From IMG/VR virus record IMGVR_UViG_3300031772_000007, positions 29,826 to 93,825 of that record: a DNA stretch of 64,000 bases; one strand, written 5' to 3'. The notes below the pieces were generated by a model. It saw nothing but the letters and a program-made list of their open reading frames with translations, was not told where the DNA came from and did no database searches. Origin of the DNA: a virus. Within the stretch, counting starts at the first letter, position 1. Every line of letters begins with the position of its first letter. The position numbers were made by a program, and so were the translations under genes. Positions 1 through 8,158 of this stretch are shown one piece after another.

Positions 1-200
1 GGATTGACCTTCGCGGGAGCGGCGCCCGGTGCGCCTGGAGCTGCCGCCGGGGGGATGTGCGTCGCCGCTCCCGGAGGAGCCCCACCCGCGAGCTGCGGAG
101 CCGCCGGAGGGAAGCCCGGCTTCTTCAGCTTGGCGAGGGGAAGGTTCACCGGAGACTGCTTCTTCACCATCACGCCGAGCTTCCGCTTGTCGAGGTTCAT
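1..200 (-). CDS. Pro/Ala/Gly-rich protein, C-terminus cut by window edge
   Basis: The reading frame starts at ATG 200-198 behind a GGAGAA ribosome site and is open to base 1, so only the first 66 residues are seen. The N-terminus is basic (MNLDKRKLGVMVKKQ), followed by a low-complexity Pro/Ala/Gly stretch. It lies downstream of the head-morphogenesis and HNH genes, so it may be a head-region protein, but no domain is recognisable. Confidence 0.6.
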   Translation of the reverse strand, partial: MNLDKRKLGVMVKKQSPVNLPLAKLKKPGFPPAAPQLAGGAPPGAATHIPPAAAPGAPGAAPAKVN

Positions 201-227
201 GGGTTCTCCAGAAGGGAATGGGGGATT

Positions 228-677
228 CTATACCACAGGAGGGGTTGGTAGGGGACCGCGAGCTTCGTAGAGGCGCTTGGCCTTCGCCAGCGCCTCCACC
301 TTCGGACGCTGATCCGGCGCGAGTCGCACCGTCTGCGAGTCGAGAGCCACGTCAGGGTTGAACGCCTTGAAGTCGTCCCCGTGTCCGATGCGAATGTGGC
401 ACTCGAACGCGCCCATGCAGAGCCCGATGAGGTTGCTCGGGTCCAGCTCTAGCGCCGGGAACAGGTGGAAGGGCTTGCGGTGGTGAACCTGGAGCCGTGT
501 CGATCCGCCGCATGCCGCGCAGGAGGGGTGCTCCTTGACGTAGGCGTGCTGCACCTCGTCCCAATGCGGACTGCGCGCCGTGCGCTTCCGGCGCTCGCGG
601 AGCAAGCTCTTGGCGACGCGGTAGGCGTGGCGTATCTTGTGGAACACCGACGGCTTCTTCTCTTCGGTCACTGCCAT
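228..677 (-). CDS. HNH endonuclease
   Basis: This 149-residue protein carries a typical HNH nuclease core: paired cysteines (CAACG), then LQVHHRKPF, then a downstream NLIGLC segment that would complete the zinc-supported beta-beta-alpha metal fold. HNH proteins cut DNA, and in tailed phages one often sits in the packaging/head module and assists terminase. The start is ATG 677 with GGAGGA upstream. It overlaps the end of the MuF-like gene by 10 bases, so the two are translationally coupled. A homing-type role cannot be excluded, but the position near portal and head genes favours the packaging-associated type. Confidence 0.8.
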   Translation of the reverse strand: MAVTEEKKPSVFHKIRHAYRVAKSLLRERRKRTARSPHWDEVQHAYVKEHPSCAACGGSTRLQVHHRKPFHLFPALELDPSNLIGLCMGAFECHIRIGHGDDFKAFNPDVALDSQTVRLAPDQRPKVEALAKAKRLYEARGPLPTPPVV

Positions 678-1660
678 ATCCTCCTCCCAGCTTCGTAGCG
701 CCATCCCGGCACGCCCCACGACTTCATCCACGGCGAGAGCGTGCTCCGGTCGTTCGGTCGGTTCGGCGGGAAGTCCCAGCTCCGCCCGACCAGCTTGTGG
801 TACACCGCCGTCTTGCCATCCTCCCCAGGGAACGGTGCGTGCGCGGGCATCGTGAAGTAGCCGCCCGCCGGAGCAACCTGAAGGTGCATGGCGATGGAGT
901 CGGTGCCCACCCGGTCGTCCAAGGGCATCCCATTCGGCAGGCAGTGCTCCACCCACTGCATCATCATCTCCGGCACCTCGTCCGCGATCTCCAGAATCCC
1001 GTTCCGGTGCGCGAGGTTGTACGCAAAATTCATCTCCGTGCGGACGATGCGCTCGCCCTGCCACCACTCCCCGCTGATGGTGTCGGCCACGTCGTCGATG
1101 ACCTCGCCCGTCGGCGTTCCCGCGAGCAGCGATACCGAGAGCTTCTGCTCCACGTCCCCGACGACGCGCGCCCCGTACCGCAACCACACCTTCCTCCGCG
1201 GCTGCGCCGTGGCGTCCTCGACGTTCGCGTACTCGCGCAGCAGGCTTCGCTTCCCCTTCTCGACAACACCCTGGAAGGTCGCCGCTTCCTCGATGGGCAG
1301 TGGTATCTCCGCCCCGGTGAAGTGGGTGTGCAGCCGCTGCACTTGATTGATGAGTCCCTTCAGCGCAGCCTCCTGCGCCTTGTGCGAGAGCGGTCCCATC
1401 TGTCCCGCCAGCGCCTGCGCCGCCGCCATCTGCCCGTGCCGCACCTGCGCCAGCACGATGCGCTGTTGATGCGCCGTGAAGGTGTCACCCTTCTGCGCCT
1501 TCAGCAGATGACTCAGCCGCCGGTTCACCTCGGCGTTCGCTTGGTCGTAGATGCGCTTGAGCCGCGCCGCGGAGGGTTTCGTCAGCACCTTCTCCAGCCG
1601 GTTGCGGTGCTCCGCGACCGCCTTCAGGAACTCCACCGGCACCTTGGGATGGCTCGCCAC
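668..1660 (-). CDS. MuF-like head morphogenesis / minor capsid protein
   Basis: At 330 residues this resembles phage Mu gpF/SPP1 gp7-type minor head proteins. These associate with the portal and are packaged in the procapsid. The N-terminal two thirds is helical and charged. The RIVRTEMNFAYN segment near residue 215 matches the conserved R-T-E motif of the MuF domain. The C-terminal part has the usual hydrophobic, Trp-rich ending (WMKSWGVPGWRYEAG). It lies downstream of the portal gene, the usual order. The call rests on motif and position, not on a full alignment. Confidence 0.75.
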   Translation of the reverse strand: MASHPKVPVEFLKAVAEHRNRLEKVLTKPSAARLKRIYDQANAEVNRRLSHLLKAQKGDTFTAHQQRIVLAQVRHGQMAAAQALAGQMGPLSHKAQEAALKGLINQVQRLHTHFTGAEIPLPIEEAATFQGVVEKGKRSLLREYANVEDATAQPRRKVWLRYGARVVGDVEQKLSVSLLAGTPTGEVIDDVADTISGEWWQGERIVRTEMNFAYNLAHRNGILEIADEVPEMMMQWVEHCLPNGMPLDDRVGTDSIAMHLQVAPAGGYFTMPAHAPFPGEDGKTAVYHKLVGRSWDFPPNRPNDRSTLSPWMKSWGVPGWRYEAGRRIWQ

Positions 1661-1664
1661 GGGC

Positions 1665-1826
1665 TCACTTTGGAGGGGGTGGGACCTGCTTGCCCGCTGC
1701 CCGCGCCTTGGAGAGCTTGATGGCTGTCTCCTGCGCCTCCGCCTTCACGTTGGACTCATGGACGCCGAGCCGCTTGCTGCCGTCGGCGCTGTAGAGGACG
1801 AACTTGCCCTTCTGCTTGCGGATCAC
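1665..1826 (-). CDS. Small basic protein, unknown
   Basis: 53 residues from a GTG start at 1826 with a good GGAGAAG site. It overlaps the stop of the upstream gene by four bases (GTGA). The body KGKFVLYSADGSKRLG looks like a short beta-hairpin, followed by a helix and a proline-rich tail. Small proteins of this shape are common between portal and head genes. No function is assigned. Confidence 0.6.
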   Translation of the reverse strand: MIRKQKGKFVLYSADGSKRLGVHESNVKAEAQETAIKLSKARAAGKQVPPPPK

Positions 1827-2041
1827 GTCGGCTTCTCCTTCCCGCTTGCCCCATTCGGAGGGGGTCCAAAGGTCGCACCATACTCCTTCATCGCAACCGT
1901 GAGGAAGTCCCTCGCGTCCGTCAACGCCTTCCTCGCCGATTTCGGCGTCTCGCCCGCCTCCACCCAACAGTTGAGCAAAGCGGAAGGAATCTCCGCCTCC
2001 CCGTGGTGCAGGTAGAGGTTCAACGTCAGCCTGATCCGCAC
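1823..2041 (-). CDS. Small protein, unknown
   Basis: 72 residues. A predicted helical centre (EIPSALLNCWVEAGETPKSARKA) is followed by KEYGATFGPPP and a basic tail. The stop overlaps the next gene's GTG start, which supports translation. It lies in the virion-gene cluster between the Cys-rich 144-residue protein and the MuF-like gene. Confidence 0.55.
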   Translation of the reverse strand: MRIRLTLNLYLHHGEAEIPSALLNCWVEAGETPKSARKALTDARDFLTVAMKEYGATFGPPPNGASGKEKPT

Positions 2042-2044
2042 TGG

Positions 2045-2479
2045 TCAGTTCACCGTGCCGGGAACCGCTGCCTGAATGGTGTCCTTGATGTTGCGCTCGA
2101 TCTCCACAAAGCACCTGTCGCTGTGCGGGCTTCGCGCCACAGTGACCTCTGCTTCCTTCTTGCAGAGCTTGCAGAAGCAGTTGTCCGAGATGCAGACCAT
2201 CTCTCGCACGCTCCCGCCGAACTTCATCTTGGCGCTCGGAACGTAGGGTCCGTTCGGGTTCGTGCCCTTGATGAGCGCGATGATGTCCGGGCACTCCTGC
2301 TCCAGCTCATCGAGCCGCCGCCACACCTTGATGCGAATCTCCGGCGGTCCCTTGCAGATGGTGCAGCGCTTCCCGAGCGCGAGAGCCGCGTGGACCTCAC
2401 TCGGCTTGAACTCGCCGTTCATGAACTTCTTGAGGTGGATGACCTCTCCCCCCTGCTTCAACCTGCCACGCTTCGACAT
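2045..2479 (-). CDS. Cys-paired protein, probable zinc binder
   Basis: 144 residues with two cysteine clusters: CTICKGPPEIRIK near residue 40 and CFCKLCKK near residue 100. Such spacing suggests one or two zinc-binding knuckles. The gene sits directly downstream of the portal gene and upstream of head-morphogenesis genes. It may be a structural or DNA-contacting protein, but the fold is not recognised. The ATG at 2479 has a GGAGGGGAAC leader. Confidence 0.6.
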   Translation of the reverse strand: MSKRGRLKQGGEVIHLKKFMNGEFKPSEVHAALALGKRCTICKGPPEIRIKVWRRLDELEQECPDIIALIKGTNPNGPYVPSAKMKFGGSVREMVCISDNCFCKLCKKEAEVTVARSPHSDRCFVEIERNIKDTIQAAVPGTVN

Positions 2480-2532
2480 CGTTCCCCTCCTCCGGTTGCC
2501 CGCAGCCTAACCACTCTGCGCTCCAACTCTAG

Positions 2533-4236
2533 CTACCCCACTCCACCGAAGCCTGCGTCCGCCGTGTTGTGGACGTAGCCCCCCAGCGCCATCGACTCCA
2601 ATTCCGCCTGCTTCTTCGTCGTCTCCTGCTGAACCTTGAGGAGCATCGCCTGCACGTCCTCGACCTTGAAATAGGGTGCAACGAACTTCGCCCCACTCTC
2701 TTGGTCGATGAGCCCACCCGCGGTAGCACCTGCGGCAGCCTGGGCAGCCTGGAGGGAATCCTGAAGGGTCGGCTCGAAGTACGGGGGCCACTTCAACCGA
2801 ATGGTCCCGCCCGTACCCGGCTTCCTATCGACATGCTGGTAGGTGCCGTCCGGGTTCTTGACGTGCCGTGGAGGCAGAGTCAGCGTGCCGCGCAACATCC
2901 CCGGCTGTCCAGGCTCCGTCGCCTGCGGGTTCGGCTGCGCCTGCGTCATCTTCTGAACCACGTCGAACATCATCCCGAGGAGCTTCTTGACCCCGTTCTC
3001 CCCGTACTGCTCGCGGAGCATGTCGCTCTTCGACATCATCGAGCTGTAGGCACGCAGAATCTCCGTCGCCGTCTTCAGCGCGTCGCCCGTGTGCTCCAGA
3101 ACGCACTGTGCGCTCTCCAGCGCGTAGCGGCGCATCACCTCGATGAACTCCACCGCCGACTTCGGCGCGGACGCGCTCATTTCGAGGAAGGACGCGCTCC
3201 CCGTTTCGGTGAGCTTGATGCACTCCTCGTTGCCCTTGTGGACCTCGGAGAGATCGCTCTTGTCGGAAATGACCAACGTAGCCGAGCAATTGTGCAGCAG
3301 GGTCTTGTTCGCCTGCGCCAGCAGCGCGTCGATGGCCTTCACCGTGTCGTAGATGCCGTCGCAGTCCGAGCGCCCGTCGATGTCGTCCTGCACCGGGAGA
3401 TTCTGAATCCACACCACCGGGCAGAAGCCGAAGCCGTGGACGACTTCCTTCCTCTCCACCTCGTCCCAGTTGGGCTCCTCGCCCTTCCCGACAGGGCACG
3501 GTGCGAACAGGACATCCTTCTCCTGATCGATGATGCGCCTGTACCAGTACGACTCCTCCTTGATGACGCCCGTGATCTGGTCCATCACCTCCATCGGGTA
3601 CTGGTACCGCTTCTCGATGGACTCCAGGATGAGAGCGTGCCGGTCGATGAACTTCGGCGTCGTCCACAGCGGATCGTGAACCTCGATGACCGGCTTGCCG
3701 CCGAGGAACTGGAACCCAATGCAGGCGCTCCCGGTCGCCCCGCCGTACTGCCGCGCCAGAATCATCGCAGGCCAGAGCCGCGCCACGTCCGCTACGCAGT
3801 TGATGAAGTCCTCGGTGTCCGGGTCGCCGTCCACCTGAATCTGCGGCGACTGGCGCTCGCTGAACAACATCCCCGTGAAGCGGTCCACGATGACTTTGAC
3901 CAGCGGGTAGGGAGCCGTCGGCTTGCGGAACTTCAACGGGACGTTCTGCTTGCTGGCGTCGTAGAAGCCCGGCGGGATGATGCCGGAGGTGGCGATGTTC
4001 TCCGTCGCAATCGGATCCGCTTCCTCCTGCGCGTTCCAGTCCAGCTTCCGAGTAGCGTAGGCTTCGCAGTTGTACCAAGCCCACAGTCGGTTAAGGCGCT
4101 GCTGACGCGGGCTTATCCCCAGGCGCTTGACCTTATTCGTCGCTTGGTCAGGTCGGTCGCCCGAGCCCAGCTTCCCGACAACGCTTCCCAGCACCCGGCT
4201 GACGATGCTCGGGTTGGACGCCATGCCGCTTCCCAT
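2533..4236 (-). CDS. Portal protein
   Basis: This 567-residue protein has the size and features of a SPP1/HK97-type portal, the dodecameric ring through which DNA enters the capsid. Supporting regions are VDRFTGMLFSERQSPQIQV (early wing), a conserved DGIYDTVKAIDALLAQANKT helix in the stem/clip region, and a Gln/Ala-rich C-terminal crown helix with QETTKKQAELESMA. A second in-frame ATG (4224) is possible. It is placed between a deformylase and head genes and about 6.7 kb from the large terminase, with many small genes between them, which is more spread out than usual. Confidence 0.85.
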   Translation of the reverse strand: MGSGMASNPSIVSRVLGSVVGKLGSGDRPDQATNKVKRLGISPRQQRLNRLWAWYNCEAYATRKLDWNAQEEADPIATENIATSGIIPPGFYDASKQNVPLKFRKPTAPYPLVKVIVDRFTGMLFSERQSPQIQVDGDPDTEDFINCVADVARLWPAMILARQYGGATGSACIGFQFLGGKPVIEVHDPLWTTPKFIDRHALILESIEKRYQYPMEVMDQITGVIKEESYWYRRIIDQEKDVLFAPCPVGKGEEPNWDEVERKEVVHGFGFCPVVWIQNLPVQDDIDGRSDCDGIYDTVKAIDALLAQANKTLLHNCSATLVISDKSDLSEVHKGNEECIKLTETGSASFLEMSASAPKSAVEFIEVMRRYALESAQCVLEHTGDALKTATEILRAYSSMMSKSDMLREQYGENGVKKLLGMMFDVVQKMTQAQPNPQATEPGQPGMLRGTLTLPPRHVKNPDGTYQHVDRKPGTGGTIRLKWPPYFEPTLQDSLQAAQAAAGATAGGLIDQESGAKFVAPYFKVEDVQAMLLKVQQETTKKQAELESMALGGYVHNTADAGFGGVG

Positions 4237-4263
4237 CCGAAGCTCCTTGGTTGAGGCGGCAGA

Positions 4264-4845
4264 CTACACCGCTGGAGGCGGCTGCGTGAAGTCCTTGGGC
4301 TCGGGGCGGTCGAAGTTGTACCGGAGCCCGCGCTTCTTCATCTTCACGTACTTCGCCTTCAGCATATCCCGCGCCACCGGCCCGAGACGGTCGCTGATGA
4401 GCTTCCCATCCAGGTGGTCGATCTCGTGTTGGAGCGCGAGCGCCAGCAGCCCGTCGCCCTCGACCTCGATGGGGTTGCCGTTTTCGTCCAGCGCCTTCAC
4501 CTTTACCCACTTCGCGCGCCCGACGACCTTCACCGCGGTTCCGGGGAAGGACAGACAGCCCTCACCGCCGGTCTGCTCTCCCTGCCGCTCGACGATCTCC
4601 GGGTTGACGAGCTTGATGACGGTCTTCTCGCCCTCCTTGCCGATGTCCTTCTGCTCCGCCAGCAGCACCACCAGTGGAAGAGGGTAGCCGAGCTGTGGAG
4701 CCGCGAGTCCCGCTCCCTTCGCCGCGAGCATCGCCTCCTCCATGTCGGCGAGGAGCCGCTTCACGTCCTCGGTGATCGCGATCTTCGTCGGTGGCACCGG
4801 ACGCGAGAGAATCGGGTCCGGCCAGATGATGATCTGTCGCTTCAT
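4264..4845 (-). CDS. def: Peptide deformylase
   Basis: 193 residues with all three deformylase motifs in order: GAGLAAPQ (about residues 44-51), EGCLSFP (about 95-101) and the metal-binding QHEIDHLDG (His140, Glu141, His144). The enzyme removes the N-formyl group from nascent proteins using Fe2+ or Zn2+. Phage deformylases are known, especially in cyanophages and vibriophages, and may keep late protein maturation going. The ATG at 4845 follows a GGGGGAGAG site. Its position between the portal and two membrane metallopeptidase-like genes is unusual. Confidence 0.93.
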   Translation of the reverse strand: MKRQIIIWPDPILSRPVPPTKIAITEDVKRLLADMEEAMLAAKGAGLAAPQLGYPLPLVVLLAEQKDIGKEGEKTVIKLVNPEIVERQGEQTGGEGCLSFPGTAVKVVGRAKWVKVKALDENGNPIEVEGDGLLALALQHEIDHLDGKLISDRLGPVARDMLKAKYVKMKKRGLRYNFDRPEPKDFTQPPPAV

Positions 4846-4867
4846 GGTGCTCTCCCCCTGCCTTTGC

Positions 4868-5368
4868 CTACTGCGTGTACGGCAGACCGGCCTTGTACGC
4901 CGTCTCCGCCTTGTCGAAGCCCCTCGCGGGCCAACTACCGTGGTCGGCATCCTCGTCACCGAGAACCAGCGCGCCGATGATGTGCTCCGGCTCGTGAACG
5001 AGGTTATGCAGCGCCGGGTCCACCCAGATGGTGCGGGTCGGAGCCCACGCACAGCCGGTCATCATCGTTCCGGTCCCAGCCACCGGGTCGGAGAAGGGTG
5101 AGGTCGGCATCACGATGACCGTCAACCCACGCAGAGCGCCGTCCACCTGCGCTTGTGTGCAGGAGGGGAGCGCGTGCAGCGCGTCCACTGCCGCATCCGC
5201 TGCCCGGAGAAGTTGGAACGGATTGCCCCCGCGGTACTTCCAGCCCAGGGTGTTGCCGAGCGGAATCGGCTCCGGCAGCGCCGGTCCCGGCTTGGTCTTG
5301 ACGTAGGCGTCCCAGATGGCCCAGGCGATGAGCCCCGCGATAGGAAGTGAGAGGAGGATGGCGAGCAT
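4868..5368 (-). CDS. Membrane-anchored protein with HEPEH motif
   Basis: 166 residues starting at ATG 5368 with one N-terminal membrane segment (MLAILLSLPIAGLIAWAIW). A soluble domain follows with VHEPEHIIGALVLGDEDADHG near residue 125. HEPEH fits the HExxH zinc signature, with Asp/His downstream that could complete the site. The neighbouring gene also combines a membrane segment with HExxH, so the two may be a divergent pair. Catalysis is an inference from motif only. Start and previous stop overlap (ATGA). Confidence 0.55.
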   Translation of the reverse strand: MLAILLSLPIAGLIAWAIWDAYVKTKPGPALPEPIPLGNTLGWKYRGGNPFQLLRAADAAVDALHALPSCTQAQVDGALRGLTVIVMPTSPFSDPVAGTGTMMTGCAWAPTRTIWVDPALHNLVHEPEHIIGALVLGDEDADHGSWPARGFDKAETAYKAGLPYTQ

Positions 5369-5769
5369 CAGACCTTCTCCCCGGCTGCGCGCCGCGCGTC
5401 CTTCTCGAAGATGTTGCCGCGATAGATGCCCTGCCCCAGCGCCCACGACACCAGCGAGGCAACGCCGTAGCAGATGAACCGGACAGGACCGAGCCACCAG
5501 CCCTGCCGGACGTGTCGCAGCTCGTGGACGACGAGTTGGCGCACCTGGATGTAGGTGCGCTCCTTGAGGAAGATGAACCCACCGCAGGTGATGCCCGCGA
5601 ACTGGAAGCGGTCGAACCACCAGTTGAGCAGCCCACCCTTGTTCGAGGAGTAGAAGGCGATGCCGTCATTCCAGCAGATGAAGCTCGGCTTGCCGAGCAG
5701 GAGAATCAACGCCCCGAACAGGCTCTCCGGCAGGGTCCACAGCAGGTAGAGCGGCCACCACCACTTCAC
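5368..5769 (-). CDS. Membrane protein with HELRH zinc motif
   Basis: 133 residues from GTG 5769. It opens with a hydrophobic segment (WWWPLYLLWTLPESLFGALILLL), then VRQLVVHELRHVRQGW with a HExxH zinc-protease signature near residue 85, and a second hydrophobic stretch (GPVRFICYGVASLVSWAL). Proteins of this type occur in phage genomes as small HExxH membrane proteins of unknown substrate. It is coupled at both ends through GTGA and ATGA overlaps. Confidence 0.6.
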   Translation of the reverse strand: MKWWWPLYLLWTLPESLFGALILLLGKPSFICWNDGIAFYSSNKGGLLNWWFDRFQFAGITCGGFIFLKERTYIQVRQLVVHELRHVRQGWWLGPVRFICYGVASLVSWALGQGIYRGNIFEKDARRAAGEKV

Positions 5770-6242
5770 GGCGTCACCTGGCCTTCGAGCGGGTTGCAGT
5801 CCGCGTCGGTGACCTGCGCTTCGTGAATGCGCCGCTCGTGCTCCGCCCGGCGCTGCGCGGAGTCCACTTCCTCCTTGGCCCGCTTCGCCATCTCCTCGTC
5901 GAGCTTCGCCATGATGGCGTCGGCATACTCGATGGAGAGGTCGGCCACCTGCCGCGCCTCCATGCGCTTGCCCACCGCGCCCTCGCCAATCCAGGCGGCT
6001 GCGACGCGCGAGATGAGGTCGTGCCGGAACCGGGTGCGCGAGTCCTCGACCTTCCACTTGTCGCGCTCCCGACGCTCCGCGTCCCACTTGAGCTGCATCC
6101 GGGCTTCGACCTTCTCCGCGGCGTCCTTCATCTGCCGGGAGACGTGCTCGACGAGCTGCCCAGGCAGGGCCAGCGCGGAGCCTGCGTCCACCGGCTGCGC
6201 TCCCTGCTCCAGCACCGCCTCGGTCGCCTTCTTCTTCGACAT
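5766..6242 (-). CDS. Coiled-coil protein, unknown
   Basis: 158 residues, strongly charged and helical, with a long predicted coiled coil (HVSRQMKDAAEKVEARMQL; MAKRAKEEVDSAQRRAEHE). No catalytic motif. It begins a coupled run of three genes that ends in the two membrane HExxH proteins, and could be a scaffold or partner for them. The start is ATG 6242 after a GGGGAGGAA site. Confidence 0.55.
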   Translation of the reverse strand: MSKKKATEAVLEQGAQPVDAGSALALPGQLVEHVSRQMKDAAEKVEARMQLKWDAERRERDKWKVEDSRTRFRHDLISRVAAAWIGEGAVGKRMEARQVADLSIEYADAIMAKLDEEMAKRAKEEVDSAQRRAEHERRIHEAQVTDADCNPLEGQVTP

Positions 6243-6269
6243 GCGTTCCTCCCCTGCGAAGCCGCAGTT

Positions 6270-6491
6270 CTACGCCCGGCGAGGCTTGGTGTCGAGCGCG
6301 GCTCGCGCGGCGCAGGCAGCGTCAAGGGCTGCCTCGTCCTTGACGCTGGTGTAGAAGTACCGCTGGTCGTACCGCCAGCAAGCCATCGCCGCCCGCACGA
6401 TAGCCTTGTCCGCGCGCCGGACGGCGTAGGCTCGCTCGGCGTGCAGCGCACAAGGACGGTTCGGTTCGCAGCAGCACGAGCGGGCTTTCAC
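6270..6491 (-). CDS. Small Cys-rich protein, unknown
   Basis: 73 residues from GTG 6491, which overlaps the stop of the preceding gene (GTGA). The N-terminus has CCCEPNRPCALHAERAY, a cluster of four cysteines and a histidine that could bind a metal. The remainder is Ala/Arg-rich and helical. It belongs to the run of small genes between 6.2 and 10.9 kb. Confidence 0.5.
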   Translation of the reverse strand: MKARSCCCEPNRPCALHAERAYAVRRADKAIVRAAMACWRYDQRYFYTSVKDEAALDAACAARAALDTKPRRA

Positions 6492-6691
6492 GGCCCCTCC
6501 TTCCGAACGTACTTCGCCACGCGGTACTTCCAGATGCTCGCCGTCACGCGGCGCATCTCGTGCGCGAGGAACTGCGCCTTCGCCTTCTTCACCGACGCCT
6601 GGCGAGAGCAGGGGTTCCACTCTCGCAGCTCGGGCTCCTGCGCGCTCGGCATCTTGGCCTCGACAACGTACAGCACCGGGTTCTTCTTCAT
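6488..6691 (-). CDS. Small protein, paralogue of the 7250-7465 gene
   Basis: 67 residues. It starts with VLYVVEAKMPSAQEPELREW and ends with WKYRVAKYVRKEG. The product at 7250-7465 has the same arrangement (YLYMVETR... REW... ARVVRYVREGK), so the two look like diverged duplicates with a beta-strand opening, a helical centre and a basic last strand. No function known. Confidence 0.5.
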   Translation of the reverse strand: MKKNPVLYVVEAKMPSAQEPELREWNPCSRQASVKKAKAQFLAHEMRRVTASIWKYRVAKYVRKEGP

Positions 6692-6701
6692 GGCGTTCTC
6701 C

Positions 6702-7250
6702 TCAGTCCAGCGGCGTCGTCAACGGCCCGCCGTTCTCCATCTCGGCTTGGTGCATCCCCTTGCACCGCCGCACGCCTTCCTTGAAGTCCTCATTGTAGAG
6801 CGGCAGCTTGAGCAAGCACTCGCAGGTTCGGATGCACTTGGCGTAGGTCTTCCGTTGGATGGACGCCACCTCCGCCCGCGCCTCGTTGAACTGCCGCGCC
6901 AAGTCCTTCGCGCTCGCGTGCTGAAGCGCAGCGTCGGCACGAGCCTTGGCAAGCTCCCTTCCAAGCCAGCTCCACGGCGGACAGTTGACCTCCTCGCTCC
7001 AGCCTATCGCCAGCGCCTCCTGCTCGACACAGGTGTTGACGGTGGCGTAGGACTCCTGCGCCTTGGCAAGCCGCTCCCCCAAGCTCGCGCACTTCGCACC
7101 CAGCTCGCGGTAGCCGTCGAGCCGGTTGTTGGGCTGCTGCATCAGGAGGTCGCGCTCCCGTTCCGCCTCCGCCAGCTTCTTCCGCAGCCCCTCCGTCTCA
7201 ACCCCGACGGCCGAAGGCGGCGCTCGGTGAACCATGCCGGTGCCTTCCAT
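6702..7250 (-). CDS. Coiled-coil protein with Cys pair
   Basis: 182 residues from ATG 7250, overlapping the previous stop (ATGA). The first half is a Leu/Glu/Arg-rich helix (GLRKKLAEAERERDLLMQQ; LGERLAKAQESYATVN), the second a charged helix ending in KCIRTCECLLKLPLYNEDF with closely spaced cysteines. Unknown role; the shape suggests a structural or scaffolding helper. Confidence 0.5.
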   Translation of the reverse strand: MEGTGMVHRAPPSAVGVETEGLRKKLAEAERERDLLMQQPNNRLDGYRELGAKCASLGERLAKAQESYATVNTCVEQEALAIGWSEEVNCPPWSWLGRELAKARADAALQHASAKDLARQFNEARAEVASIQRKTYAKCIRTCECLLKLPLYNEDFKEGVRRCKGMHQAEMENGGPLTTPLD

Positions 7251-7465
7251 CACTTGCCCTCCCGAACGTAGCGAACCACGCGAGCTTGGACGTACTGGTC
7301 CCCGTCGTCCCGGCGAAGCTGCGCCGCCCACTCCCGCGCCTCTCGCAACGAGTAGCACGCCAAGTCCGTTTCGTCGTAGTGGGTGCTCCAATGGTGATAC
7401 TGCATCCCGCGCGCATCCGGCCTTCGCGTCTCGACCATGTAAAGATACTGCCGAGTCATCGCCAC
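7250..7465 (-). CDS. Small protein, paralogue of the 6488-6691 gene
   Basis: 71 residues. YLYMVETRRPDARGMQ is followed by SLREAREWAAQLRRDD and a closing ARVVRYVREGK. Its similarity in order and motif to the 6488-6691 product suggests a local duplication. Start ATG 7465 or the next ATG at 7459; both share the frame. Unknown function. Confidence 0.5.
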   Translation of the reverse strand: MAMTRQYLYMVETRRPDARGMQYHHWSTHYDETDLACYSLREAREWAAQLRRDDGDQYVQARVVRYVREGK

Positions 7466-7686
7466 TCCTCCAAAATCGACAGCGCGCCCATCAGCTCTTG
7501 CTCAGCCTCGAACTCCCACTTCGGCGGGTTCGTCCGCGCGAGGTCTTTGCCGATGAAGCTGCGCGCCTTCGCCACGCGCTCCCGCACCGTTCGCAGCGCC
7601 TTCTCCGCCCTTCGCAGCCGCGCCTCGGTCTTCGCTTCGCGGGCGCAGATGGCCTCGATGTCTTTGTTGTGCCAGTCGCTGCTCAC
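7456..7686 (-). CDS. Small helical protein, unknown
   Basis: 76 residues from GTG 7686, four-base overlap with the previous stop (GTGA). Mostly charged helix (EAKTEARLRRAEKALRTVRE) with a C-terminal acidic helix containing EQELMGALSILEEW. It overlaps the next gene's start by about ten bases. Confidence 0.5.
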   Translation of the reverse strand: MSSDWHNKDIEAICAREAKTEARLRRAEKALRTVRERVAKARSFIGKDLARTNPPKWEFEAEQELMGALSILEEWR

Positions 7687-7904
7687 GGCTTCCTCCTGTG
7701 CTGCTCCCGAATTGCCCGAGCCCGAAGCTGCGCCGCCTCGCGGTCCATGTGCCCATCGTCTCCGTCGGTCTGCATCCAGTCCCCGCGCCCGTTGTAGATG
7801 TCGCAGACCCAATTCCCGTGCTTGCCGCCGTACTCCCTCTCCAAGCGGTCGGACGGGCGCACCCGGACCTCCAGCTTGATTGGCCTGCCGCGCGAGTCGT
7901 TCAT
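7683..7904 (-). CDS. Small basic protein, unknown
   Basis: 73 residues from ATG 7904 behind a strong GGAGGAC site. PIKLEVRVRPSDRLEREYGGK and WVCDIYNGRGDWMQTDGDDG suggest a small beta-rich domain, then a helix REAAQLRARAIREQ and a basic end. The layout of beta-domain plus C-terminal helix resembles the larger family of small proteins near 13-19 kb, but the shared motif is absent. Confidence 0.5.
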   Translation of the reverse strand: MNDSRGRPIKLEVRVRPSDRLEREYGGKHGNWVCDIYNGRGDWMQTDGDDGHMDREAAQLRARAIREQHRRKP

Positions 7905-7906
7905 CG

Positions 7907-8158
7907 TCAGTCCTCCTCCACCTCTACCTCGGGTCCTGCCGCCTCCAGAATCAGCTCTCCCGCGGCGAACAAGTCCTTGATGGCCTCGCGGAACGCCGTC
8001 AGGTCCAAGTCCGCCTTCGCCTTCTTCACCCGCTGCCCGACCTCCGCTCCCATCACCACCGCCTCGAAGAAGTTGCGGAGCTGCGGGTCCTTCACCGTCT
8101 TGAGCTTGGCCTTGGCCCGCTCCAGCTCCTCCAGCGTCAACGGCCCTTCGTCTGCCAT
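7907..8158 (-). CDS. Small acidic protein, unknown
   Basis: 83 residues; ATG 8158 is preferred over an ATG twelve bases upstream because GGAGGAAGG lies at the right distance. The sequence is helical and ends in a run of acidic residues (GPEVEVEED), a pattern seen in DNA mimics and binding partners. No family recognised. Confidence 0.5.
   Translation of the reverse strand: MADEGPLTLEELERAKAKLKTVKDPQLRNFFEAVVMGAEVGQRVKKAKADLDLTAFREAIKDLFAAGELILEAAGPEVEVEED

Noticed and set aside
678-1187. Upstream extension of the HNH gene frame to 1187
   Set aside because: The extra residues are an antisense-like Arg/Gly-rich frame overlapping the MuF-like gene; ATG 677 has a good ribosome site.
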